A DNA stretch of 13,921 nucleotides from JBQCEE01 sp051960575. GTDB lineage: Bacteria > Actinomycetota > Actinomycetes > Mycobacteriales > Jatrophihabitantaceae. How positions within the stretch are numbered: the stretch's first letter is position 1; each line of letters opens with the position of its first letter. Of this stretch, positions 6,823 to 13,098 are shown in pieces. A program made the position numbers and the translations under genes. The notes beneath the pieces are model-generated. The model was not told the DNA's origin. It worked only from the letters and a program-made list of their open reading frames with translations, and did no database searches. Where the stretch lies: the NCBI RefSeq assembly GCF_051960575.1, contig NZ_JBQCEE010000171.1, forward strand, positions 1-13,921, in the 5' to 3' direction.

Positions 6823-7155
6823 ATGCGCAAAGCCCACGCGGACGAGGCAGTGCTCATCACGACGGCGGCGGTGAACCCCGACGACGAGTACGACCACCGC
6901 AAGAAGAAGTACGCGATCATGATGGGCCTGCGCGCGGTCTGCGTCATCGTCGCCGCGCTGACCTACCGCTACTCGACCTGGGTCGCGCTGGCCTGCGTCG
7001 TCGGCGGTGCCGTCCTCCCGTGGTGCGCCGTGATCATCGCCAACGACCGCCCGCCGAAGAAGGCGACCGTCCGATCGCACTATGGTCTGGCGAACAACGA
7101 GAAGGCGCTGCCGTCCACCGCGACCTCGCAGGAGTACCGCGTCGTCGACGGCTGA
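6823..7155 (+). CDS. DUF3099 family small membrane protein
   Basis: The 110-residue product belongs by pattern to DUF3099, an actinobacterial family of unknown function. The N-terminus is hydrophilic (VLITTAAVNPDDEY, a family trait) and basic at 26-29 (RKKK). Two membrane helices follow at about 30-48 and 52-72 with only a short turn between them, and then a basic cytoplasmic-type tail starting RPPKK. By the positive-inside rule both ends would face the cytoplasm. It lies 37 bases before the DUF3039 gene on the same strand, suggesting an operon; both families also sit near sigB in mycobacteria. The ATG at 6823 is favoured because a promoter-like box lies directly before it. The role is unknown. 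Confidence 0.88.
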   Translation: MRKAHADEAVLITTAAVNPDDEYDHRKKKYAIMMGLRAVCVIVAALTYRYSTWVALACVVGGAVLPWCAVIIANDRPPKKATVRSHYGLANNEKALPSTATSQEYRVVDG

Positions 7156-7192
7156 ACGGCGGTCGCACCGGCCGGCGGAAGGGGTCGACGCG

Positions 7193-7420
7193 ATGAGCGA
7201 CGGTGGCACGCAGGTACTGGAGAAGCCGCAGACCGACGACACCGACACCGGCGACGAGGTCTTCCACTACGTGCGCAAGGAGAAGATCGCCGAGAGCGCG
7301 GTCATGGGCACGATGGTGCAGGCGCTGTGCGGTGAGGTCTTCCCGGTGACGAAGGCGCCGAAGCCGGGCTCACCGGTGTGCCCGGCGTGCAAGGAGATCT
7401 ACGAGAGCCTCGCGGGCTGA
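7193..7420 (+). CDS. DUF3039 family small zinc-ribbon-like protein
   Basis: The 75-residue product matches the DUF3039 family, conserved in actinobacteria and of unknown function. An acidic N-terminus is followed by FHYVRKEKI, then H25, C46, C63 and C66 in the order H..C..CxxC (CGEVFPV, CPACKEIYE), which could bind one zinc ion. The start ATG at 7193 has a strong ribosome site, GGAAGGGG at 7177-7184, 8 bases away. It is probably co-transcribed with the DUF3099 gene. Its last 51 bases lie on top of the 3' end of the opposite-strand YihY gene; both stop codons are in place, and the DUF3039 end looks complete compared with the family. Confidence 0.9.
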   Translation: MSDGGTQVLEKPQTDDTDTGDEVFHYVRKEKIAESAVMGTMVQALCGEVFPVTKAPKPGSPVCPACKEIYESLAG

Positions 7421-8515
7421 CGCCGCCCGCCGCAGCACCGCGGCAGCACCCGGCCGGAAGGCCCGATTCGGCACCGGCGCCGGCGTCCCCTGCGCCTCCG
7501 GCGTCTGCCGCTCCTCCGGCGTCCCCGGTCCCGGGTCCGGGCGGTGGGTGGTCTCCTCGGGCGGCCCGACGGGTTCGTCGTCGGAGTCCGACACCTGCCG
7601 CCACAGCCGGGGGTCGAGGACGCGCGGCGGACGCACCGGGGTCGGGCGGAACTGCTCGATGGCCGCGTTGAACTCGGCGCCGAGCAGCACGCCGAGCGCG
7701 AGGACGAAGAAGAACAGCAGCGCCGCGATGGGGGCTGCCAGCGCCGTGTAGGCGTGGTTGTGGTCGAGGATGAAGTGGATGTAGCTGCGCAGCGCAGCCG
7801 ACCCGGCGAGGAAGATCAGGATCGCCAGCAGCGCGCCCGGCACCCCGCGGTACCAGGGCAGCCGCCGCGGTGGCGCGAGGTGGTAGAAGGTCGCCAGCCC
7901 GAGCAGCAGCAGCAGCACCAGCAGCGGGTAGTACGCGGCGTCCACGAGCGTGCTCACCTGATGGTGGAAGCGCTCGGGGAAGGCGCGCACCAGCAGGTCG
8001 GGCCCGAGCACCAGCAGCGGCAGCACGAACACGCCGAGCACCACGGTGCCGAGGAAGACCCAGAGCGCGAGCAGTCGGCTCTTGACCGGCCCGCGCAGGT
8101 CGCGCATGTCGTAGGCGATGGTGATCGTGTTGACGAAGGTCGCCGTCGCCGACGACCCGGCCCACAGCGCGAGCAGGAAGCCGATCGAGATGACGTCGGC
8201 CCGCTGGCCGTGCAGCACCTCGTGCAGGGTCGGGGCGATGACCTGGTCGGTGACCTCGTGGCTGAAGGCGCGGCTCAGCGTGCGGTTGATCGTCGACTCG
8301 GTGCTGCTGACCGTCGAGCGCCCGAACCAGCGCGACACGTAGCCGAGCGTCGCCACCAGGGCGAGGAACAGGGAGGGCAGGCTGAGCAGCTGCCAGAAGG
8401 CCGCCTCGGCCGAGAGCCCGAGCACCCGGTCGTGCCACGCCTTCGCAATGGCGCGTCGCAGCAGGTACGGCGTGTGCCGTGCGCCGCGCACGACGAGCCG
8501 CACCGGATTGCCCAT
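7370..8515 (-). CDS. YihY/BrkB family inner-membrane protein
   Basis: YihY/virulence factor BrkB proteins are multi-pass inner-membrane proteins of uncertain function (they were once called ribonuclease BN). The 381-residue product has six predicted membrane helices at about 40-60, 108-132, 146-170, 192-212, 225-247 and 255-282. It also has family patterns such as LSAEAAFWQLLSLPSLFLA, the GSSATATFVNTITIAYD segment, and GAEFNAAIE after the last helix. Residues 290-381 form a proline-, glutamate- and arginine-rich tail that is low in complexity and probably disordered in the cytoplasm. The last 51 bases run antisense to the DUF3039 gene. The start ATG at 8515 is preceded by CAGACT then GGAGGGC, another leaderless-type arrangement. 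A YihY gene next to DUF3039/DUF3099 and sigB is also known in mycobacteria. Confidence 0.93.
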   Translation of the reverse strand: MGNPVRLVVRGARHTPYLLRRAIAKAWHDRVLGLSAEAAFWQLLSLPSLFLALVATLGYVSRWFGRSTVSSTESTINRTLSRAFSHEVTDQVIAPTLHEVLHGQRADVISIGFLLALWAGSSATATFVNTITIAYDMRDLRGPVKSRLLALWVFLGTVVLGVFVLPLLVLGPDLLVRAFPERFHHQVSTLVDAAYYPLLVLLLLLGLATFYHLAPPRRLPWYRGVPGALLAILIFLAGSAALRSYIHFILDHNHAYTALAAPIAALLFFFVLALGVLLGAEFNAAIEQFRPTPVRPPRVLDPRLWRQVSDSDDEPVGPPEETTHRPDPGPGTPEERQTPEAQGTPAPVPNRAFRPGAAAVLRRAASAREALVDLLARRAHR

Positions 8516-8522
8516 GCCCTCC

Positions 8523-8528
8523 AGTCTG
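8523..8528 (-). promoter_or_regulatory. -10-like box CAGACT before the YihY gene
   Basis: On the minus strand CAGACT ends 7 bases before the ATG at 8515, with GGAGGGC between. This is the same layout as at the genes starting at 610 and 6823 and suggests transcription begins at the start codon. Confidence 0.4.
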
Positions 8529-8645
8529 CCGATCCGGCGTCGGTTTGGCGTGTTCGCGGGTGCCCGCCGCGTGTCGGCGACCGGGTCGGCCCGGCGTGAT
8601 CACCGGCCTCGGCGTGCCGGGACCGGGAGGCCGCACCGGCCCGGT

Positions 8646-8651
8646 TAGGGT
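8646..8651 (+). promoter_or_regulatory. -10 box TAGGGT upstream of the helicase gene
   Basis: TAGGGT fits TANNNT and lies in the 225-base divergent region between the YihY and helicase genes. A start near 8658 would give a leader of about 83 bases to the TTG at 8741, or about 14 bases to the GTG at 8672. No good -35 hexamer is seen. Confidence 0.45.
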
Positions 8652-8740
8652 GGACGTCCGGCCGCGGGCGGGTGCCGCACCAGCGCCGCACGACCAGCCG
8701 CAGCAGGCCGCCCACGTCGGGCACTCGGGAAGGGACACCG

Positions 8741-10468
8741 TTGGCGGAGCCGCGCCGTGAGACCGCCTCGCCGACGTCCCCCATCTCCGTCACCGCGCCG
8801 CGGCTCCGGGCCTGGCAGCAGGCCGCGCTGACGGCCTACGACGAGGCCGGCGCCCGCGACTTCCTGGTCACCGCGACCCCCGGGTCGGGCAAGACCACCT
8901 TCGCCCTCGCGCTCGCCCGGATGCTGCTCGAGCGGCGCGTCGTCGAACGGGTCGTCGTCGTCTGCCCGACCGACCACCTGCGTACGCAGTGGGCCGAGGC
9001 GGCCGACCGCGCCGGCATCCCGCTCGACGCCGCGCTCACCAACGCGGTCGGCCCCGTCCGCGCCGACCTGCGCGGCTACGTCACCACGTACGCGCAGGTG
9101 GCCGCGAAGCCCGCGTTGCACGAGGCCCGCGTGACCGCCAAACGCACCCTCGTCGTGCTCGACGAGGTGCACCACGCCGGTGACGGCCTGTCGTGGGGCG
9201 AGGCGGTCGCGATCGCCTTCGAGCGTGCGGCGCGGCGCGTCTGCCTCACGGGCACGCCGTTCCGCACCCGGCCGGACGAGCGCATCCCGTTCGTCCGGTA
9301 CGACCCGGACGGCGAGGGCGGCTGGCGCAGCAGCGCCGACTTCAGCTACGGCTACCGGCAGGCGCTCGCCGACGGCGTCGTCCGCCCGGTCGTCTTCGCC
9401 GCCTACACCGGCACGACCCACTGGCGGAACAGCGCGGGGGAGGTGGTGGCCGCGAGCCTGTCCGAGATCAGCACGAAGAGCACCGAGGCGACCGCGTGGC
9501 GCACGGCGCTCGACCCGCGCGGGCAGTGGGTGCCCCATGTCATCGCCGCCATGGACGAGCGGATCACCCACCTGCGCGAGAGCGGCTTCGCCGACGCCGC
9601 CGGCCTGGTGCTGGCCAGTGACCAGGAGGACGCCCGCGCCTACGCCGAGATCGCCGAGCGGGTGACCGGCGAGACCCCGACGGTGATCCTCTCCGACGAC
9701 CCGAAGGCCGGCGAGAAGATCGCCGCCTTCACCGTCGGCACGCAGCGCCTGGCGGTCTGCGTGCGCATGGTGTCCGAGGGCGTCGACGTGCCGCGGGCGA
9801 TGTGCCTGGCCTGGCTGACGTCCTACCGCACCCCGCTCTTCTTCGCCCAGGGCGTCGGCCGGGTCGTGCGCGCGCGGTCGCACACCGAGGCGGCCACCGT
9901 GTTCCTGCCGGCGGTGCGCCCGCTGCTCACGCTCGCGGCCGAGCTCGAGGAGGAGCGCAACCACGTCATCCCGCCGCCCCCGAGCGCGGGCAACGACCAG
10001 CTCGAGGTGCTCGACGTCGTGCCGCCGGAGCGCGAGCCGGGGAAGTCGACGAAGACCGAACTGGTCGACGCCGAGGCGGCGTTCGCGCACGTGCTGCACG
10101 GCGGCCGCGCGGTGATCGCCCAGCCGCAGCTCACCGATGACGACGAAGCCTTCCTCGGCCTGCCGGGCATCCTGTCGCCCGAGCAGACCGCGGCCGTCCT
10201 CGCCCGGCGCGACGCGGTCGCCCGCAAGCGCGCGGTCGAGCCGACGACGGTGACCCCGTCGGCCGAGACGGCCCGGTGGCGGGCGGGTGCCGAACTGCGC
10301 AAGGAGGTCAACCGCCTCGTCGCCGTCCTGGCGGCGCGCCAGGGCGTGCCGCACCGGCAGGTGCACGCCGAGTTGCGGCGCGCCGTGCCGGGCCCGGCGT
10401 CCGCGGCGGCCGACGTCGACCTGCTCGAGCGTCGGCGCGACCACCTCATGGCGCTCGTGGGCGGCTGA
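8741..10468 (+). CDS. DEAD/DEAH box helicase, superfamily 2
   Basis: This is a predicted ATP-dependent nucleic-acid helicase or translocase of 575 residues. The RLRAWQQAAL Q-motif-like segment (21-30) precedes Walker A ATPGSGKTT (45-53). Next come CPTDHLRTQW (motif Ia), DEVHH at 141-145 (motif II), and LTGTPFRT at 169-176 (motif III). In the second RecA domain are SEGVDVPRA (motif V) and QGVGRVVRAR (motif VI). The final 130 residues are a charged, family-specific extension. The motif set resembles the type III restriction/UvrB-like branch of SF2, but no nuclease domain is present. The start is a judgement: TTG at 8741 has GGGAAGGGA just upstream (8728-8736) and leaves a short N-terminus, whereas GTG at 8672 would add 23 low-complexity residues. 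The substrate and pathway are unknown, although DNA repair is plausible. Confidence 0.92.
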   Translation: MAEPRRETASPTSPISVTAPRLRAWQQAALTAYDEAGARDFLVTATPGSGKTTFALALARMLLERRVVERVVVVCPTDHLRTQWAEAADRAGIPLDAALTNAVGPVRADLRGYVTTYAQVAAKPALHEARVTAKRTLVVLDEVHHAGDGLSWGEAVAIAFERAARRVCLTGTPFRTRPDERIPFVRYDPDGEGGWRSSADFSYGYRQALADGVVRPVVFAAYTGTTHWRNSAGEVVAASLSEISTKSTEATAWRTALDPRGQWVPHVIAAMDERITHLRESGFADAAGLVLASDQEDARAYAEIAERVTGETPTVILSDDPKAGEKIAAFTVGTQRLAVCVRMVSEGVDVPRAMCLAWLTSYRTPLFFAQGVGRVVRARSHTEAATVFLPAVRPLLTLAAELEEERNHVIPPPPSAGNDQLEVLDVVPPEREPGKSTKTELVDAEAAFAHVLHGGRAVIAQPQLTDDDEAFLGLPGILSPEQTAAVLARRDAVARKRAVEPTTVTPSAETARWRAGAELRKEVNRLVAVLAARQGVPHRQVHAELRRAVPGPASAAADVDLLERRRDHLMALVGG

Positions 10469-10496
10469 CCGGCGACGGTTCGCACGTCGCGTCCGC

Positions 10497-10524
10497 GGGA
10501 ATCGTTGTCCTGTCAGCGTCGTTG
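10497..10524 (+). promoter_or_regulatory. SigR/SigH-type promoter, exact consensus match
   Basis: GGGAAT at 10497-10502, an 18-base spacer, and GTTG at 10521-10524 match the known promoter pattern of the disulfide-stress sigma factors SigR (Streptomyces) and SigH (mycobacteria). It lies 29 bases beyond the helicase stop and points toward the DUF7455 gene; transcription would start near 10530 and leave a leader of about 180 bases. Confidence 0.65.
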
Positions 10525-10615
10525 GACCGGATGAGCTCAGCGGACCGAGAACCGGGCCGACGCTCCGCGAAGTGCAGGCGATGGATGTTGCATCTCGGTT
10601 ACGTTGGGGATGTCA

Positions 10616-10668
10616 CCATCGTCACCTGCAATTCGGTGGTTCCCTGGGGGAACGCTGACGCACGATGG
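10616..10668 (+). ncRNA. Possible structured leader, three-way junction
   Basis: CCATCGT (10616-10622) pairs perfectly with ACGATGG (10662-10668). Inside it are two directly adjoining hairpins: CACC (10623-10626) with GGTG (10635-10638), and GTTCCC (10639-10644) with GGGAAC (10648-10653) around a 3-base loop. Eight unpaired bases (10654-10661) complete the junction. It lies 42 bases before the DUF7455 start, in a segment noticeably less GC-rich than the surroundings. It matches no riboswitch that I recognise; it could be a cis-acting regulatory RNA or chance folding. Confidence 0.35.
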
Positions 10669-10709
10669 AACACCACACGAGGGTGTAGAGCAGAGATGAG
10701 GCCCACGAC

Positions 10710-10937
10710 GTGACCACGACACTGGCCGCGAGTCCTTTCACCGCATCCGACCGCTGCGACCGCTGCGGCGCCCAGGCCTACGTCCGGGCGACGCTCGACT
10801 CCGGTTTCGACCTGCTCTTCTGCGGCCACCACTGGCACGAGAACGAGGCGGGGCTGCGCGAGATCGGCGCCCGCATCCAGGACGAGACCTCCCGTCTCAG
10901 CGACGTCCCTGCCACGGCGGCTCCGGACGAGCGCTGA
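10710..10937 (+). CDS. DUF7455-like small zinc-binding protein
   Basis: The 75-residue product has the pattern of a small actinobacterial family (DUF7455) often found near primary sigma factor genes; its function is unknown. C16 and C19 (DRCDRCGAQ) plus C38 with H40, H41 and H43 (FCGHHWHEN) form a likely single zinc site, while the middle (AYVRATLDSGFDLLFCGHH) is the most family-like stretch. A short helical, acidic C-terminus follows. The GTG at 10710 is preceded by GATGAGG 8 bases away. The 241-base region upstream holds a SigR-type promoter and a foldable leader; a strong hairpin terminator follows the stop, so this is probably a single-gene transcript. Cysteine-zinc sites are often redox-responsive, which fits the promoter, but that link is inference. 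Confidence 0.88.
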   Translation: MTTTLAASPFTASDRCDRCGAQAYVRATLDSGFDLLFCGHHWHENEAGLREIGARIQDETSRLSDVPATAAPDER

Positions 10938-10953
10938 CGGCAGACCGTTCGAG

Positions 10954-10985
10954 GAAGGCCCCGCCCGGGTTCGGGCGGGGCCTTC
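10954..10985 (+). terminator. Intrinsic terminator hairpin after the DUF7455 gene
   Basis: Perfect 14-base arms at 10954-10967 and 10972-10985 surround a 4-base loop (GGTT), starting 17 bases after the stop codon. The outer AAGG/CCTT part and GC core are classical; only a weak T-containing stretch follows. This is the clearest terminator in the window. Confidence 0.85.
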
Positions 10986-11012
10986 GTCGTCCTCGGGTGC
11001 CGCATCGTGCTC

Positions 11013-11047
11013 GGGACGAGTGACGCGGCGCCCGGGCCCTTCGGCCC
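11013..11047 (+). promoter_or_regulatory. Two DosR/DevR-like boxes upstream of the response regulator
   Basis: GGGCC-CTTC-GGCCC at 11034-11047 has the 5-4-5 geometry of the DosR (DevR) box, whose core is GGGAC-4-GTCCC. A weaker half-match, GGGAC-GAGT-GACGC, starts at 11013, 21 bases upstream, which is two helical turns. Paired boxes at this distance occur at hypoxia-regulated promoters. The match is partial and GC-rich background raises the chance of coincidence. Confidence 0.3.
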
Positions 11048-11124
11048 TCATGATCGACTTCGGGCGCGCCGATCCGGTCGTCGACGCGTGCCGGCCACCG
11101 GCGCCCTGACGACGGAGGTCCCCG

Positions 11125-11877
11125 ATGCGCAGCCTGCGGTGGGACGGCGGCCTGCCCGGCCCGTACCGCCGCCGCGCGCCCGCGCCCGACCAGCCGGCGG
11201 CGCCCGCCCGCCCGGCGCGCGTGCTGGTGGTCGAGGCGCGCGACGCCGATCGCCGCCGCACGGTCGAGCTGCTGACCGCGGCCGGGCTGGTCGTCGCCGC
11301 GGAGGCGAACGGCCTCGTCGCGGCCCGTCACGCGCTCGCCGCACACTCCGCCGACGTCGCGCTGGTCGACATCCGGCTGCCCGACGGTAGCGGGCTCGAG
11401 CTCTGCCGGGCGCTGCGCGCCGCCGACCCCGCGCTGCGGGTGATCGTCCGCACCGAGCACGACGACCGCGTCACCCGTGTGGCGGCCGCCGTGGCCGGCG
11501 CGTCCGGCTACCTGGTGCACCCGGCCGACGGCACGGCCCTCGAGGTCGCGGTGCGTGACGTCGCCGCGGGCGGATCCCTGCTCGAGGCCGAACGCGCCGC
11601 CGCCCGGCGCCTGCTCGGCGACGGCTCGATCGACCACAGCGCCCTCGGCCCGCTCACCGAGCGCGAACGGACGGTGCGCGTGCTGCTGCTGCGCGGCCAC
11701 AGCGACGCCGCCATCGCCGAGCTGCTCGGCGTCGACGAGCGCAGCGTGCGCGCCGATGTGGCGCTGCTGCTCACCAAGCTGTTGCTCGCGCCTCCCTCGC
11801 GCCGTGCGCGCCGTGTCGGCGCCTCGCTGACGACCTACCTCGCGCGGCTGCACCGGCCGGAGTCGGCCTGGATGTGA
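11125..11877 (+). CDS. Orphan LuxR-type response regulator with atypical receiver
   Basis: The 250-residue product is a NarL/LuxR-type two-domain regulator. After a 30-residue Pro/Arg-rich tail, the receiver runs about 32-152. The likely phosphate acceptor is D82 (VALVDIRLPDGSG) and T110 is the switch residue (VIVRTEHDD). However, the usual acidic pair after the first strand is E37-A38, and the invariant lysine is H132 (GYLVHPADG). The DNA-binding domain at about 177-222 (LTERERTVRVLLLRGHSDAAIAELLGV) fits the LuxR pattern but is looser at its end. No sensor kinase is near. The start ATG has GGAGG 6 bases upstream. A receiver lacking lysine and one acid is expected to respond poorly to phosphorylation, so it may act independently of it. 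Possible DosR-like boxes precede the gene, and it ends 9 bases from the convergent DUF3037 gene. Confidence 0.87.
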   Translation: MRSLRWDGGLPGPYRRRAPAPDQPAAPARPARVLVVEARDADRRRTVELLTAAGLVVAAEANGLVAARHALAAHSADVALVDIRLPDGSGLELCRALRAADPALRVIVRTEHDDRVTRVAAAVAGASGYLVHPADGTALEVAVRDVAAGGSLLEAERAAARRLLGDGSIDHSALGPLTERERTVRVLLLRGHSDAAIAELLGVDERSVRADVALLLTKLLLAPPSRRARRVGASLTTYLARLHRPESAWM

Positions 11878-11886
11878 CCCGCCCCG

Positions 11887-12282
11887 TCAGAGCGGGTGGA
11901 CGAGCCGGGCCAGCAACCGTGCCGTCTCGCGTTCGGGGTCGGCGGTGAGCCCGGTGTGCACGGGGCCGGCCCGCACCACCGTGCTGCGCGGCGCGGTGAG
12001 CCAGCGGAACCGCGCGCCGATCGCCTCCTGCACGGCCGGTCCGTCACCCTCGCCACGGCAGAGGCCCACCACCGCGTCCAGCACGGCCTCGACCTGCGCG
12101 ACGTCCGCCGTGGGGTCGAGCGCCAGCAACCGGTCGTGGTCGAGGTCGACGGCGGCACCGAGGAAGTCCAGCGCGCGGCTGTAGACCAGCACGCCCGCGT
12201 TCATCGACTCGCCGCGGTCGACGCGGGGCACCACCTGCAGCACCGCGTACTCGAACGGTGCGCGGTCGATCACGGCCGCCAT
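11887..12282 (-). CDS. DUF3037 family protein
   Basis: The 131-residue product has the DUF3037 pattern: FEYAVLQVVPRVDRGESMNAGVLVY near the N-terminus, a typical family opening, followed by an acidic helical body (LDHDRLLALDP). It is soluble, without signal peptide or recognisable catalytic motif. The function of the family is unknown. The ATG at 12282 overlaps the last 13 bases of the HipA-like kinase gene, so the two are translationally coupled and almost certainly one operon. A longer reading on this frame would start inside the kinase gene and is not credible. The pair is the main functional clue: the protein probably partners, regulates or is a substrate of the kinase. There is no DNA-binding helix-turn-helix such as HipB. 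Confidence 0.88.
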   Translation of the reverse strand: MAAVIDRAPFEYAVLQVVPRVDRGESMNAGVLVYSRALDFLGAAVDLDHDRLLALDPTADVAQVEAVLDAVVGLCRGEGDGPAVQEAIGARFRWLTAPRSTVVRAGPVHTGLTADPERETARLLARLVHPL

Positions 12283-13076
12283 CCCGGCGGATGGCCGCGT
12301 TCGGGACGCGGTGGCGGCCCCGCGGCGACGTCGACGCGCAGCGCCTCCTCCCAGACCGGGCGGGCGGCGAGGCGGGCGCCGAACCACGCGGCGAAGCGGT
12401 CGCGGATCTCGTCGGCCGACGCGTCGTTGCGCGCCTCCAGCCACTCGTCCGGCACCTGGGCGAGGGCGTCGTCGACCTGCTCGGCCGACAGCGCCGGCAG
12501 GTCGTCCTCGTCCAGCCGTGGTGCGCAGCCCAGCAGTACGTGCTCGCGCACGTCGTACGCGCGGTCGGCGGTGGCCAGCGCCCGCGGCCACGTGTGCTGG
12601 AAGGTGAGCGTCGCGCCGTGGTCGATCAGGTACGCCTCGCCGTGCCAGACCAGCAGGTTCGGGTTGCGCCACGACCGGTCGACGTTGTTGACCAGCGCGT
12701 CGAACCAGAGGATCCGGCCGGCCGTGCCGGGATCGATCGGGAAGGCGGCGATGTCGAGGTCGAGCGCGCCGGGCAGGAAGTCGACGCCGAGGTTCAGCCC
12801 GGGGCTGGTGCGCAGCAGGTCCTGCACCTCCTCGTCCGGTTCGTTGGACGAGAGGGCCGGGTCGACGTCGATGGTGACCAGGCGCGGCGTCGGGAGACCC
12901 AGCGAGGCCGCGAGCGAGCCGCTGATGACCTCGGCGACGAGGGCGGGCGGACCCTGGCCCGCGCCGGTGAACTTGACGACGTACATGCCGTCGTCGTCGG
13001 CCTCCATGAGACCCGGCAGCGACCCGCCCTCACGCAGAGGCGTCACGTAGCGGGTGGCGACGACCGGGTCGAGCAC
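12270..13076 (-). CDS. HipA-like kinase (HipA_2 type)
   Basis: HipA-family proteins are Ser/Thr kinases; E. coli HipA phosphorylates glutamyl-tRNA synthetase and causes dormancy. This 268-residue protein is the short form and keeps the catalytic core. K35 in YVVKF is the ATP-binding lysine; the glycine-rich GAGQG (38-42) follows; D133 and N138 in NNVDRSWRN give the D-x4-N catalytic loop; and D152 in IDHG is the metal-binding Asp. It lacks the HipA N-terminal subdomain. The target is unknown. The GTG at 13076 is placed by TAGGGT, which ends 8 bases upstream and implies a near-leaderless mRNA. It overlaps DUF3037 by 13 bases and lies between that gene and the primary sigma factor. An ordinary HipBA toxin-antitoxin role is not shown, since no HipB-like repressor is present. 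The C-terminus is proline/arginine-rich. Confidence 0.88.
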   Translation of the reverse strand: MLDPVVATRYVTPLREGGSLPGLMEADDDGMYVVKFTGAGQGPPALVAEVISGSLAASLGLPTPRLVTIDVDPALSSNEPDEEVQDLLRTSPGLNLGVDFLPGALDLDIAAFPIDPGTAGRILWFDALVNNVDRSWRNPNLLVWHGEAYLIDHGATLTFQHTWPRALATADRAYDVREHVLLGCAPRLDEDDLPALSAEQVDDALAQVPDEWLEARNDASADEIRDRFAAWFGARLAARPVWEEALRVDVAAGPPPRPERGHPPGWRP

Positions 13077-13084
13077 GATGAGTC

Positions 13085-13090
13085 ACCCTA
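13085..13090 (-). promoter_or_regulatory. -10 box TAGGGT of the kinase/DUF3037 operon
   Basis: On the minus strand TAGGGT fits TANNNT and ends 8 bases before the GTG at 13076. It sits immediately after the long hairpin of the primary sigma gene, so the -35 position falls inside that hairpin. No TTGACA-like hexamer is present. Confidence 0.5.
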
Positions 13091-13098
13091 CAAAGACA

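Noticed and set aside
5376..7196. A 606-residue open frame on the plus strand
   Set aside because: It lies antisense to the methyltransferase and then crosses the DUF3099 gene in another frame. It has no family motif.
8645..10444. A 599-residue open frame on the minus strand
   Set aside because: It mirrors the helicase gene, which has a complete set of helicase motifs. The minus frame shows only Arg/Gly-rich shadow sequence.
11050..11109. A 19-codon frame ahead of the response regulator, in the same frame and ending in TGA
   Set aside because: It has no ribosome site and no sign of coding constraint. The regulator has its own strong GGAGG at 11114-11118.
12283..12672. N-terminal extension of DUF3037 back to 12672
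   Set aside because: This part lies in a shifted frame inside the HipA-like kinase gene and is Arg-rich shadow. The family signature begins just after the ATG at 12282.
12270..13076. Classical HipBA toxin-antitoxin operon
   Set aside because: No helix-turn-helix HipB gene precedes the kinase, and the kinase lacks the HipA N-terminal subdomain. The partner is DUF3037, so the canonical system is not supported.
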